NCBI GenBank assembly: GCA_963714125.1
Contig: OY970234.1
Span: 1,054,001 to 1,118,000, forward strand
Origin: CAWCAW01 sp963714125
GTDB taxonomy: Bacteria > Actinomycetota > Acidimicrobiia > Acidimicrobiales > UBA8190
Length of the DNA stretch: 64,000 nt
Reading direction: 5' to 3'
Positions 8,345-17,092 of this stretch are shown one piece after another; position 1 is the first letter of the stretch, and the number at the start of each line of letters is the position of its first letter. A model generated the notes under the pieces. That model was not told the DNA's origin. It made no database searches and saw only the letters and a list, made by a program, of their open reading frames with translations. A program made the translations under genes and the position numbers.

Positions 8345-9973
8345 GTGACGAGCCCGTACGACCCGGACGAGCAGCCCACCGATCCGGGCCCGCCTCCCGA
8401 GCACACTCCGGAGGCGGCGATTCCACCGCCACCCTCCTCGCCCTGGCCGCCTCCTCCCCCCTGGAGCGCCGTCGGCGGTGCTTCGTGGTCAGGCGGCGGC
8501 GTGCCTCCCTACGGAGGAGGGGCGCCCCCCAACTGGAGTGACCCTCAACCACGCGGCGACGCCGTCCCTCCGTACGGCCCCAGTCCTTATAGCCCTGGGC
8601 CATACGGCGGCGGCCCCTATGGGGCCGGTCCGTACAACGCCGGTCCCTACAGCGCCGCTCCATATGGAGCCGGTCCATACAACGCCGGCGTTCCTCCCTT
8701 CGGCGGCCCCCCACGCGACAGCCCTGGCGGCACCTCCCCATACGGCGGTACCTCCCCATACGGCGGCAATTTCCCCTATGGCGGCGGGGGCGCCATCCCT
8801 CCGTACGGCCGGCCTCCTAATCCTCGCCGTGCCGGCCGCGGCATCGTCGTGCTGGTGATGGCGGTGTTGGTACTGGTGTCCGCCGTGGCCGGTGGCGCCG
8901 TGGAATACGCGCTCGGGAACAACGGATCGGCGCTATCGGGATCGGGCGTCGCCAATCCAGGTGGATCTTCCGTCGTGGCGCCCAACGCCGACACCGCTGC
9001 CATCGCCGCCAAAGTGGACCCCGCCATCGTCGACATCGATACGACGTTGTCGGGGGGTGGCGAGGCCGCCGGCACCGGCATGGTGGTCACGTCCTCGGGG
9101 GAGGTGCTGACCAACAATCACGTCATCGAGGATTCCACCTCTGTCACCGTGCAGATTCCGACCACGGGGCAGAATTACAGCGCCACGGTGCTCGGTGACG
9201 ACCCCACCGACGACGTTGCCCTCCTTCAGCTCCAAGGTGCATCGCATTTGAAGACCATCGACGTTGGCTCTGACGCCGACGTGGCCGTGGGCACCGTGAT
9301 CGTCTGCGTTGGCAACGCCCTGGGGCGTGGTGGCCAACCGGCCGCCGTGCCGGGCACCGTGACCGGCATCGATCAAACGATCACGGCGGGCGACCCGGGG
9401 ACCACGCCGGAGACGCTGCACGGGTTGATCCAGACCGACGCCCCCATCCAGCGTGGTGACTCCGGCGGTCCGTTGGTCGAGACCAATGGGCATGTCATCG
9501 GCATGGATACCGCCGCCGCCGACGGTGCCAGCGAGGATTCCGGTGCGTCGGAGGCGTATTCCATCCCCCTCACCACGGCATTGCCCATCCTGGCCGCCAT
9601 ACGTAACGGAGCGTGGACCTCGACCGTCGAGATCGGAGCCCATAGACCGCTGTTGGGGGTGGAGATCCAGAACGCCAGTGGCAAATCGTCGTCATCGAGC
9701 CCCTTCGGAGGGGGTTACACCGGCCCCGTTGCACCGGTGAGCTCAGGTGCTCTGGTCGTCACCGTCGAGAACCCGAGCCCCGCACAAGCCGCCGGGCTCG
9801 CCGCCGGAGACGTCATCGTGTCGGTGGACGGTGCGTCGGTCACATCGGCGGCGTCCCTCGAGTCGACGCTGCTGACGCATCGCCCCGGGAGTTCCGTCAC
9901 CGTCAAATGGGTGGCGGTGTCGGGGGCAAGCCACAGCGCCAACGTGCGTCTCACCGGCGGTCCCCCGGCCTGA
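8345..9973 (+). CDS. Membrane-anchored HtrA/DegP-type serine protease with PDZ domain
   Basis: 542 aa. A cytoplasmic N-terminus of about 160 residues is extremely rich in Pro, Gly and Tyr, with GPYxAG pentapeptide repeats (about 8590-8700). One transmembrane segment follows (IVVLVMAVLVLVSAVAGG). Then comes a trypsin-like domain with His in TNNHVIED, Asp in PTDDVALLQL and Ser in QRGDSGGPL, and a C-terminal PDZ domain (about the last 95 residues, ending ANVRLTGG). This is the layout of actinobacterial PepD/HtrA proteins that degrade damaged envelope proteins. GTG 8345 follows GGAGGGAAGG; the upstream in-frame ATG at 8297 lacks a ribosome binding site. Confidence 0.9.
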   Translation: MTSPYDPDEQPTDPGPPPEHTPEAAIPPPPSSPWPPPPPWSAVGGASWSGGGVPPYGGGAPPNWSDPQPRGDAVPPYGPSPYSPGPYGGGPYGAGPYNAGPYSAAPYGAGPYNAGVPPFGGPPRDSPGGTSPYGGTSPYGGNFPYGGGGAIPPYGRPPNPRRAGRGIVVLVMAVLVLVSAVAGGAVEYALGNNGSALSGSGVANPGGSSVVAPNADTAAIAAKVDPAIVDIDTTLSGGGEAAGTGMVVTSSGEVLTNNHVIEDSTSVTVQIPTTGQNYSATVLGDDPTDDVALLQLQGASHLKTIDVGSDADVAVGTVIVCVGNALGRGGQPAAVPGTVTGIDQTITAGDPGTTPETLHGLIQTDAPIQRGDSGGPLVETNGHVIGMDTAAADGASEDSGASEAYSIPLTTALPILAAIRNGAWTSTVEIGAHRPLLGVEIQNASGKSSSSSPFGGGYTGPVAPVSSGALVVTVENPSPAQAAGLAAGDVIVSVDGASVTSAASLESTLLTHRPGSSVTVKWVAVSGASHSANVRLTGGPPA

Positions 9974-10123
9974 CGCCGTCGGCGGTCGCGCCGTCACAAG
10001 ATGACCCACACGCTTAGTGGCGGAGGATAAGCGCAGCGCCAAGCCCGTGGACGACACGTCTGGGGTCACGTAACGTCAAGACCGCTCAGCCTTGTTTAGG
10101 CCACAAGGTAGGGGGGTCGATCC

Positions 10124-11389
10124 ATGATCGATGGCGAGCGTGTCGTTCTTGATAACTCATTGCGTAGAGCCGTAGTCCACCGGACTCGGACCTCACGACA
10201 GTGGCACCCGATGTCACGGTGGCGAACGTTCCTACCGAAGGCGGCGGTTACCGCCGCCATTGCTGCCATTGTGGTGTCAGGGCTGTCGGTTGTCCCGGTG
10301 GCCGCTAAAGCGGCCAAGCCGAAGAGCTTTTCGGGCGCCGCACCGGGGTCCGTAACGTGCACGATGTCGGCCAAGGTCTTGTTCTCGCCGCCGCTCACCG
10401 AATCGGGCGGAGGGACGAGCGCATCATCGGTTGACGGCGTGCTGGTGGATTGTCATGCCACCGACAGCACGGTGGCTATCACGCAGGCCAAGGTGACCGG
10501 TCTGTTTGCCAGCAGTCCCCTTGACTGCGCGACCTTGTCGGCGACGGGAGTACCGGCCACGCTGATCCTTACGTGGAAGGGGACGGTCAACGGGGCCGTC
10601 GGCGCTTCGCCGTACGCGGGGCGAGCCACGTTCGCACCCAGCACCATCAGCGGCACGACCATCACCGGTTCGTTTGCCGGAGATGCCGCTATCGACATCG
10701 GCGTGCCCCTTGATCTCGCCGCGCTGTGCCAAGCCAAGAAAGGGATTGCGGCGGTCACGCTTACCGGGACGGTCATGACCACGACCAAGATCGCCGGCAT
10801 GGGGGGTTACTCAGTGGTTCCGCCCACAGCGTCGGCGACACGGTTGACAACGACCTTTGCCGTTCCTTCGATCACGTGTCCCGTGACCGGAGTGGCCGCG
10901 GTGGATTTCAACGCCGGCCTCACCGACGCCGCCGTGGACGGTAACGCCACCTCGGCCGGGGCCGGCGTCTCCATCGAGTGTGCCGATGGTCATGAGTCCG
11001 TGCTGGGCGAGGCGTACGCCGGACACCGCGGTGTCTCGACCGACCGCATCGTCGTCGGTACGGTCGTCACCATCACCGTGGCACAGACAACGGGCAGCCT
11101 TTCCTCGGCCCTGGTCGACGAGGCATCCTCCAAGGGAGATGTCTCGAGTTCGACGACGGCGCTCAGTGCGCCCGTCCTGGCCGTCGTGGCTGCCGGTGGC
11201 TCGATGGACATCCCAACGTTTCAGGATGTGACGTTTACCGATTGCCAGCTTGATGGCCGCGCCTTGGGCAAGGAGAAACACCTCGACAAGACCCAAGTGA
11301 CGGGGACCGATGGCAAGGTGCAGATTTCCACCGGAAAGCTGACCGTGGGGGGCACGACGTTCGCGGCCACCTTCAAGCGAAGCACCTGA
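10124..11389 (+). CDS. Secreted protein with C-terminal domain resembling peptidase G1/A4
   Basis: 421 aa. ATG 10124 is preceded by AAGGTAGGGGGG at good spacing. A hydrophobic segment (about residues 38-60, ending VVPVAAKA) is a signal peptide or anchor; an internal ATG at 10211 would give a more conventional signal peptide. The mature part has two Cys-containing, Thr/Ser/Val-rich halves. The second half (from FAVPSITCP, with SIECADG, SSKGDVSS and PTFQDVTFTDCQLDG) resembles the eqolisin (G1/A4) beta-sandwich family. I cannot confirm the catalytic Gln and Glu, so protease activity is not claimed. Confidence 0.55.
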   Translation: MIDGERVVLDNSLRRAVVHRTRTSRQWHPMSRWRTFLPKAAVTAAIAAIVVSGLSVVPVAAKAAKPKSFSGAAPGSVTCTMSAKVLFSPPLTESGGGTSASSVDGVLVDCHATDSTVAITQAKVTGLFASSPLDCATLSATGVPATLILTWKGTVNGAVGASPYAGRATFAPSTISGTTITGSFAGDAAIDIGVPLDLAALCQAKKGIAAVTLTGTVMTTTKIAGMGGYSVVPPTASATRLTTTFAVPSITCPVTGVAAVDFNAGLTDAAVDGNATSAGAGVSIECADGHESVLGEAYAGHRGVSTDRIVVGTVVTITVAQTTGSLSSALVDEASSKGDVSSSTTALSAPVLAVVAAGGSMDIPTFQDVTFTDCQLDGRALGKEKHLDKTQVTGTDGKVQISTGKLTVGGTTFAATFKRST

Positions 11390-11413
11390 GTCCGTAGCGT
11401 TTCGCCCCCGGCG

Positions 11414-12175
11414 TCAGCGCTCCTGTTCCGTGGGGCGCACCAGGATCTCGTTCACCGAGGTGCGGCGCGGTTGCGTCACCGCGAAGGTGACGGCGTCGGC
11501 AATGTCGTGCGCCTGAAGCATCTCCACGCTCACGAAGTTCTTCGCCATGTCCTCGAGGATTTCGGGACGCAGGTGCGTGGCCAGTTCCGTCAACACCGCA
11601 CCAGGCTCAACGATGGTGACGCGCACATGGCGCCTCGTTACCTCTTGGCGTAGCGCCTCCGAGAAGGCCCCCACCCCGAACTTGGTGGCGCTGTAGACCC
11701 CGTTTCCCAGTCGGGCCACCCGGCCTGCCACTGAGCTCACGTTGACAACATCGGCGACATGGCGCGGGTCGCTTTCGGCTGCATCGAGGAGGTGGGGGAG
11801 CGCGGCGTGGGTGCAATAGAAAAGGCCGAGCAGGTTCAACTGCACCATGCGGCGCCACTCCTCGGTGGGCGCGTTCACCACGGGCCCCAGCAGCATGACG
11901 CCCGCGTTGTTGATGAGGGTGTCGAGCCGCCCGAATCTGGTCACCGTGTCATCGACCATGCGACGGACCTGGTCCTCCTCGCAGACGTCGGTCTCGAGCA
12001 CGAGCACCCTGTCGGGAGCACCGATCCGTTGCGCCAGTGCTTCGAGTCGGTCCTTGCGACGAGCCGCCATGGCCACGGCCGCACCCTCGGCGGCCAGGGC
12101 CAGGGCAGTCGCCTCGCCGATGCCGCTCGAGGCCCCGGTGACGAGCGCCACTGTCCCTTCGAGTCGTCCTGCCAC
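11414..12175 (-). CDS. Short-chain dehydrogenase/reductase
   Basis: 253 aa classical SDR. It has the cofactor motif TGASSGIG near the N-terminus, a basic ARRKDR after the second strand (suggesting NADPH), the structural NNAG, and the catalytic Ser (VNVSSVAG) and YSATK motif. The GTG start is preceded by GAGGAGG (SD). The closest remembered type is the YdfG-like 3-hydroxy-acid dehydrogenase group, but the substrate is not predictable. It converges on the secreted-protein gene, 24 bp apart. Confidence 0.92.
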   Translation of the reverse strand: MAGRLEGTVALVTGASSGIGEATALALAAEGAAVAMAARRKDRLEALAQRIGAPDRVLVLETDVCEEDQVRRMVDDTVTRFGRLDTLINNAGVMLLGPVVNAPTEEWRRMVQLNLLGLFYCTHAALPHLLDAAESDPRHVADVVNVSSVAGRVARLGNGVYSATKFGVGAFSEALRQEVTRRHVRVTIVEPGAVLTELATHLRPEILEDMAKNFVSVEMLQAHDIADAVTFAVTQPRRTSVNEILVRPTEQER

Positions 12176-12385
12176 GTGTCCTCCTCGCGCCGGTCGTCGC
12201 CATCTCGATGTCTGTCGGCGGCGGGGTTCATTCTCGCAGCTCTCGAGTGGGGGTCGATGGGCGGCGGTCGGAGTAGTGCTGGTACGAGAGTGGGCGACAT
12301 GGTGCCCACCTGGCTTGACGCCCTATGTCGAGGGCACACTGCACAAGGACCAGTCCGGATGGGCCAGCCACGTGGACAGTGAGAG

Positions 12386-14911
12386 GTGGGAGTGAACCGA
12401 CAGGACTGGCGTGTCGCTCTCTTCTACGCACGGGCGACGGTGGGCAAGCGATGGGGCGGGTACCTGGCCCTGATCGTCTTGCTCGGCCTGGTGGGGGGAG
12501 TGGCCATGGGTGCCATCGCCGGGGCCCGGCAGACGCAGTCGTCGTATTCGACGTACATCGAAAGCACGCACCCCTCGGCTTTGCTGGCTTTCCTGTCGTT
12601 CGATAACCCGGCGCTGGGTTCCTCAGTCGGCTATAGCCCCGCCACCGCGGCCACAGTGGGCCGTCTCCCCCATGTAAGCGGCGAGCAGGCCGTAGTCGGT
12701 TTCGACGGCAACATCGACTACGCCCACGGAATCCATCCCGCCATCGGCCCGGCAGAAAAGCCCGCCGTGGTGGAAGGCTCCCTGGGCGACGAATACCGGA
12801 CGGAGGACAGCGTTCACGTCGTCGTCGGTCGGATGTACACAGCATCGAACCCGCATGAGGCGGTCATGAATGCCCAGGCAGCCCAAGAGCTCGGGATACG
12901 TATCGGCTCGGTGGCCCAGATCGCCTTTAACTCGGACTCGCAATTGAATGCGGAGGACCTGGAACCAAGTTCCGCTCCGACTCCGCCGCCGGCCAAGATC
13001 GTGACCGTCCGGATTGTCGGCATCGTCGTCTTTCCTCGGACCGTCGTCGAGGATGACTACGACGCCTTGGGGTCGGGGCAGGTGCTCTTCTCGCCTGCGC
13101 TTACGAGGCAGCTGGCGACATGTTGCGCAACGTACTCCTACAGCGCCATAACGCTTTCCGGCCACAGGGCGGCGCCAACCACTGTCGCCAGTGAGATCAC
13201 CCGGGCCGTTCCCGCTATAACCGCCACGTTCAAGATCGAGACGTACGGGCCAGACATCGCCGCCGCCGACCGCGCCATCAAACCGGTGTCGATTGCTCTC
13301 GCCGTCTTTGGCGCCCTGGCCGGGCTGGCGGCGCTAATCATCGCCTACCAAGTCATCGGGCGTCAGCTTCGCCTCCAACAGAGCGAGATGACGACGATAC
13401 GGGCGCTCGGCGCCGGCCCCGCCATGGCCACGACGGTGGGATGTTTGGTCGTCGTCGGCGCCATAGCCGTTGGCGCCTTGTTGGCCGCGCTGGTGGCGAT
13501 TGCCCTGTCGCCGCTGTTCCCGTTGGGCCCAGTGCGCCCCGTGTTCCCTATCGGACCGTCAGTCGACTGGCTGGTGCTCGGTGGTGGATGCGCGCTGATC
13601 GTCGTATTCCTGACTTGCATCGCCTTGTTGGTCTCATGGCGTAACGCGCCCCACCGCGTGCGCGAACGTCAGCAGTGGAGCACCAATGGCTCTTCCGGGC
13701 CGGCGCGTGCCATGGCGGGCTCTGGCCTACCTGTCGCTGCCGTTACCGGGGTCCGATTCGCTCTTGATCGAGGTGATCGACGTGATCCGGTCCCCGTTCG
13801 ATCGGCGATCGTGGGCGCCACCTTTGCCTTGCTGGTGGTGACCGCCACCGTCACCTTCGGTGCCAGTCTCAACAGCCTGGTTTCTCACCCCCGACTCTTT
13901 GGGTGGAACTGGAACTACGCCATGTTCTCGGGTTTCGCCGGCGACGAGGACCTTCCCGCCCAGCCAAGCGCCACCCTCCTCGCCCACGATCACGATGTCC
14001 TGGCGGCATCAGGCGTGTATTTCGCCGCCGCGTCGATTGACCGCGAACAAGGCGTCCCCACCATCGGGGCCGCACCCGATGCTGCCGTAGCTCCGCCGCT
14101 GTTGAGCGGACACGGGCTCGAGGCGCCGGACCAGATCGTTCTTGGTGCATCGACCTTGGCCAGTCTGCACAAGCACCTCGGCGACACCGTTGTCGTACGC
14201 GGCGCCGGTGCGGAGGCTCGTCTCGTGATCGTCGGCACCGCAACCATGCCGGCCATCGAAGGTGACGGGCTTGGTGAGGGAGCCATCATCGATTACCGGC
14301 TCATACCGGCATCGGTGCGTAACACCCAGGGCAACACCGTTCCCGGCCCCAATGCATATCTCATCCGAACCAGAGGGGGCGTTTCTGCGAGGGCGCAGCG
14401 GTCCCTGCAAAGGGTCAGTGCCGCCATCAACGCGTCGCCGCAAAACAGCGGAACATCGGGGGGCGTGGTGTCGGTGCTCCGTCCTGAAGAGATCGTGGAC
14501 TCTCATTCCATCGAAGACATCCCCGCCATTCTCGGAGCTGGCCTTTCTGTTGGAGCTGTTGTCGCTCTCGGCGTGACGCTCATTGCCTCGGTCCGCCGTC
14601 GACGACGCGATCTTGCTGTCCTCAAGACACTCGGCCTCTCCGGGCGACAGTTGGCGGCCGTTGTGGCGTGGCAGTCGAGTGTCGCCGTCGTCATCGGCGT
14701 CATCGTGGGGGTGCCGCTTGGCATCGTGACGGGCCGGTTCTTGTGGAACCAATTCGCCAACTTGATTCATGCGGTGCCGGCTCCCAACGTTCCGGTGCTG
14801 TGGGTTGTCGTCGTCGCCCTCGGTGCCCTCGTGCTCGCCAATGTCGTAGCTCTGGTTCCGGGATGGCTGGCCGCCCAAACGCCCACAGCCACGTTGTTGC
14901 GCGCCGAGTAG
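12386..14911 (+). CDS. FtsX-family ABC transporter permease
   Basis: 841 aa. There is one N-terminal membrane segment (YLALIVLLGLVGGVAMGAIAGA), a large extracytoplasmic domain, three central membrane segments (about residues 305-435), a second extracytoplasmic domain, and three C-terminal segments after residue about 715. This duplicated FtsX layout is that of MacB/LolC-type permeases for envelope substrates. Short RRRRDLAVLKTLGLSGRQL and EMTTIRALGAG stretches are the ATPase-coupling helices. No ATP-binding partner is encoded nearby, which is unusual, so the ATPase must lie elsewhere or outside the window. The GTG at 12392 is an alternative start. Confidence 0.85.
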   Translation: MGVNRQDWRVALFYARATVGKRWGGYLALIVLLGLVGGVAMGAIAGARQTQSSYSTYIESTHPSALLAFLSFDNPALGSSVGYSPATAATVGRLPHVSGEQAVVGFDGNIDYAHGIHPAIGPAEKPAVVEGSLGDEYRTEDSVHVVVGRMYTASNPHEAVMNAQAAQELGIRIGSVAQIAFNSDSQLNAEDLEPSSAPTPPPAKIVTVRIVGIVVFPRTVVEDDYDALGSGQVLFSPALTRQLATCCATYSYSAITLSGHRAAPTTVASEITRAVPAITATFKIETYGPDIAAADRAIKPVSIALAVFGALAGLAALIIAYQVIGRQLRLQQSEMTTIRALGAGPAMATTVGCLVVVGAIAVGALLAALVAIALSPLFPLGPVRPVFPIGPSVDWLVLGGGCALIVVFLTCIALLVSWRNAPHRVRERQQWSTNGSSGPARAMAGSGLPVAAVTGVRFALDRGDRRDPVPVRSAIVGATFALLVVTATVTFGASLNSLVSHPRLFGWNWNYAMFSGFAGDEDLPAQPSATLLAHDHDVLAASGVYFAAASIDREQGVPTIGAAPDAAVAPPLLSGHGLEAPDQIVLGASTLASLHKHLGDTVVVRGAGAEARLVIVGTATMPAIEGDGLGEGAIIDYRLIPASVRNTQGNTVPGPNAYLIRTRGGVSARAQRSLQRVSAAINASPQNSGTSGGVVSVLRPEEIVDSHSIEDIPAILGAGLSVGAVVALGVTLIASVRRRRRDLAVLKTLGLSGRQLAAVVAWQSSVAVVIGVIVGVPLGIVTGRFLWNQFANLIHAVPAPNVPVLWVVVVALGALVLANVVALVPGWLAAQTPTATLLRAE

Positions 14912-14978
14912 CTCGCGCCTTGGCCGCAGCCGGCTTCTGTGGCGCTTGCACGGCGTGCGGCGCAGTAGAACGTCACCC

Positions 14979-15711
14979 ATGACACTTCTCGACGACATAC
15001 GGCAGTACTGGGATGACGACGCCGCCACCTATGACGACGCTCCCGGGCATCGCCCCACCAGTGTGGCCGTGCAAGCGGCGTGGACTGCTGCGTTGGCGAC
15101 GTTGTTGCCTCCCGCACCGTGCCGGGTCTTGGACTGTGGGGCCGGTACCGGCTTTCTCAGCTTGATCGCCGCCCGACTGGGCCACGCCGTTACCGCATTG
15201 GACCTGTCTCCCCAGATGCTCGCTCGTCTGCACGCCGCCGCTGACGCCGAAGACTTGGACATCACCGTCGTCGTCGGGCCCGCTACCGCACCTCCGACCG
15301 GGTTCGACGCCGTCATGGAACGTCACCTGTTATGGACTTTGCCGGATCCCGAACTGGCCTTGCGCGCCTGGCGCACCGCGGCGCCGACGGGACGACTCGT
15401 CGTCATCGAATCGATGTGGGGACACATCGATGCGTTGGAGCGAGCGCGCTCCTCAGCGCGTCAGATCTTGCGCCGCATACGCGGAGAAGCACCGGATCAT
15501 CACGCGCCGTATTCGGAGAATCTGCGCAACGCCTTGCCACTCGGATCAGGGTACACATCCCCGTAACATTGTTGATCTATTGGGGCGCAGCGGATGGTCT
15601 GGTCTCTCTCTGTACAGGTTGCGCGACATCGAGTGGGCAACAACACTTGAGATGCGTATTCCCGAGCGGATCGTCGGTGCGACACCACGATTTGCTGTTA
15701 CAGCTCTGTGA
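14979..15711 (+). pseudogene. Class I SAM-dependent methyltransferase, interrupted by a frameshift
   Basis: The frame from ATG 14979 encodes a methyltransferase with motif I VLDCGAGTGFLSL and a post-I DLSP, but stops at 15564-15566 after 195 codons. The missing C-terminus (NIVDLLGRSGWSG, then RDIEWAT, ending RFAVTAL) continues directly in the next frame to a TGA at 15709-15711. Removing one base from the four-C run at 15559-15562 restores a single 243-aa protein of normal family length. This is either a one-base sequence error or a real inactivating insertion. The substrate is unknown; the C-terminal style resembles small-molecule or quinone-type methyltransferases. Confidence 0.85.
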
Positions 15712-15849
15712 CTTTCGCCGTGGTGTGATTCTGATATGGCCAGCTCAGTGCGATTTCTGTGAGGTTTTCGGCCTTTTCTGTGAAACTGCGCCGCCTTGCC
15801 CTTGTAGGCACGAATAGGACTTTCGAATCATTGCAAAGGACCTGCGTGC

Positions 15850-17079
15850 GTGTTAAACACAATATCCATCGTGAGTGACGTCGGAGAATTCTCGACGCCA
15901 CCGTCTCATGGGCGGAAGGCGAATGTTCGGCCCCGCCTAGTGGTCGCCCTTTCCATTTTTGTTGTGATGGCCATGGTTGGGCCTCTGACGCGCAACGCCG
16001 ATGCTTCCCCGGTATCGAGTTCAAAGGCGAAGGTCAGCGCCGTGAACGGGCAGTTGCAGACTGCGCAGGCTCAGGCCGCACAGATCGCGCAGCAACTGCA
16101 GACCGATGGACAACGACTCGATGTGCTTGGTCAGCAGTACGACGCCGCCGAGCAACAGGTGCAGCAACTCGACAGTCAGCTGACCACCACCAAGGCCCAG
16201 GTGGCGCAGACGCAGTCGGACGTGGCGACGGCCCAGACCGATCTGCGCGATCAGGCGTTGACGCAATACATGAGTGGGGCCACCACTGACACCGCCCTTG
16301 AGAACTTCTTCTCCCCGGGCGGCGAACAGGCATCGGCGGCGCAGGAGTATCGCCAGGTCGCCGGCGACAATGTGGCATCGGCCATCGACCGCCTCCATCG
16401 CGCCCAGCAGGCGCTCAACGCTCAACAGACCCAACTGCAGTCCACCGAGGCCCAAGCGCGCACCGTTGCCACGCAAGTGGGTTCCGAGCAGCAGCAGGCC
16501 CAAGTGTTGGAGGCCTCGCAACAATCCTCCCTCGGTCAGGTCAAAGGACAGGTCGCCACGCTGGTCACCCAGCTGCAGTCGGCGCAGCAGGCCGAGCAGC
16601 AAGCCGAGTTCCAAGCGCAGTTGCAGGCTCAAGAAGCAGCCGAGGCCGCCGAGGAGGCGAACGCCCAGCAACAACAAGGTGCGCCGCTGGCCAACGACGC
16701 ACCGGTTGCTCCCGGCGGTACGGGTGCGGTGCAAGCAGCTGAATCGCAGCTCGGCGTGCCCTACGTGTGGGGTGGAGAGTCGCCCCGGGGCTCGGCCAGC
16801 CCAGGGTTCGACTGCTCAGGTCTTGTGCAGTGGTCTTGGCGCCAAGCGGGCGTGAGTCTGCCGCGCACCGCTCAGGACCAGTACGACGCCATCACCCACA
16901 TTCCCTTGTCGGACCTCGAGCCCGGTGACCTTCTGTTTTATGACGACGGCACCGATTCCGTGGAGCACGTCGCTATGTACATCGGTAATAACACGGTGAT
17001 CCAGGCTCCCGAAACGGGCGAGCTGGTGAGTTACGCGCCGGTGTGGGACCAGGGGCTCGTAGGCGCCGGGCGACCCTGA
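15850..17079 (+). CDS. Secreted NlpC/P60 peptidoglycan endopeptidase with coiled-coil region
   Basis: 409 aa. A signal peptide occupies about residues 26-52 (LVVALSIFVVMAMVG...ADA). Residues about 55-280 are a Gln/Ala-rich coiled coil, as in RipA and PcsB/CwlO hydrolases, where it regulates or localises the enzyme. The C-terminal about 120 residues are NlpC/P60 with catalytic Cys in GFDCSGLV and His in VEHVAMYIG. It is expected to cut the D-Glu to diamino-acid bond of the peptide stem. GTG 15850 follows AAAGGA. I looked for a ydaO-type c-di-AMP riboswitch in 15712-15849 and did not see one. Confidence 0.9.
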   Translation: MLNTISIVSDVGEFSTPPSHGRKANVRPRLVVALSIFVVMAMVGPLTRNADASPVSSSKAKVSAVNGQLQTAQAQAAQIAQQLQTDGQRLDVLGQQYDAAEQQVQQLDSQLTTTKAQVAQTQSDVATAQTDLRDQALTQYMSGATTDTALENFFSPGGEQASAAQEYRQVAGDNVASAIDRLHRAQQALNAQQTQLQSTEAQARTVATQVGSEQQQAQVLEASQQSSLGQVKGQVATLVTQLQSAQQAEQQAEFQAQLQAQEAAEAAEEANAQQQQGAPLANDAPVAPGGTGAVQAAESQLGVPYVWGGESPRGSASPGFDCSGLVQWSWRQAGVSLPRTAQDQYDAITHIPLSDLEPGDLLFYDDGTDSVEHVAMYIGNNTVIQAPETGELVSYAPVWDQGLVGAGRP

Positions 17080-17092
17080 TCCGGTCTGGTTC

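Noticed and set aside
15712..15849. c-di-AMP (ydaO) riboswitch before the NlpC/P60 gene
   Set aside because: Such genes often carry one in actinomycetes, but the conserved core elements are not visible in this short region.
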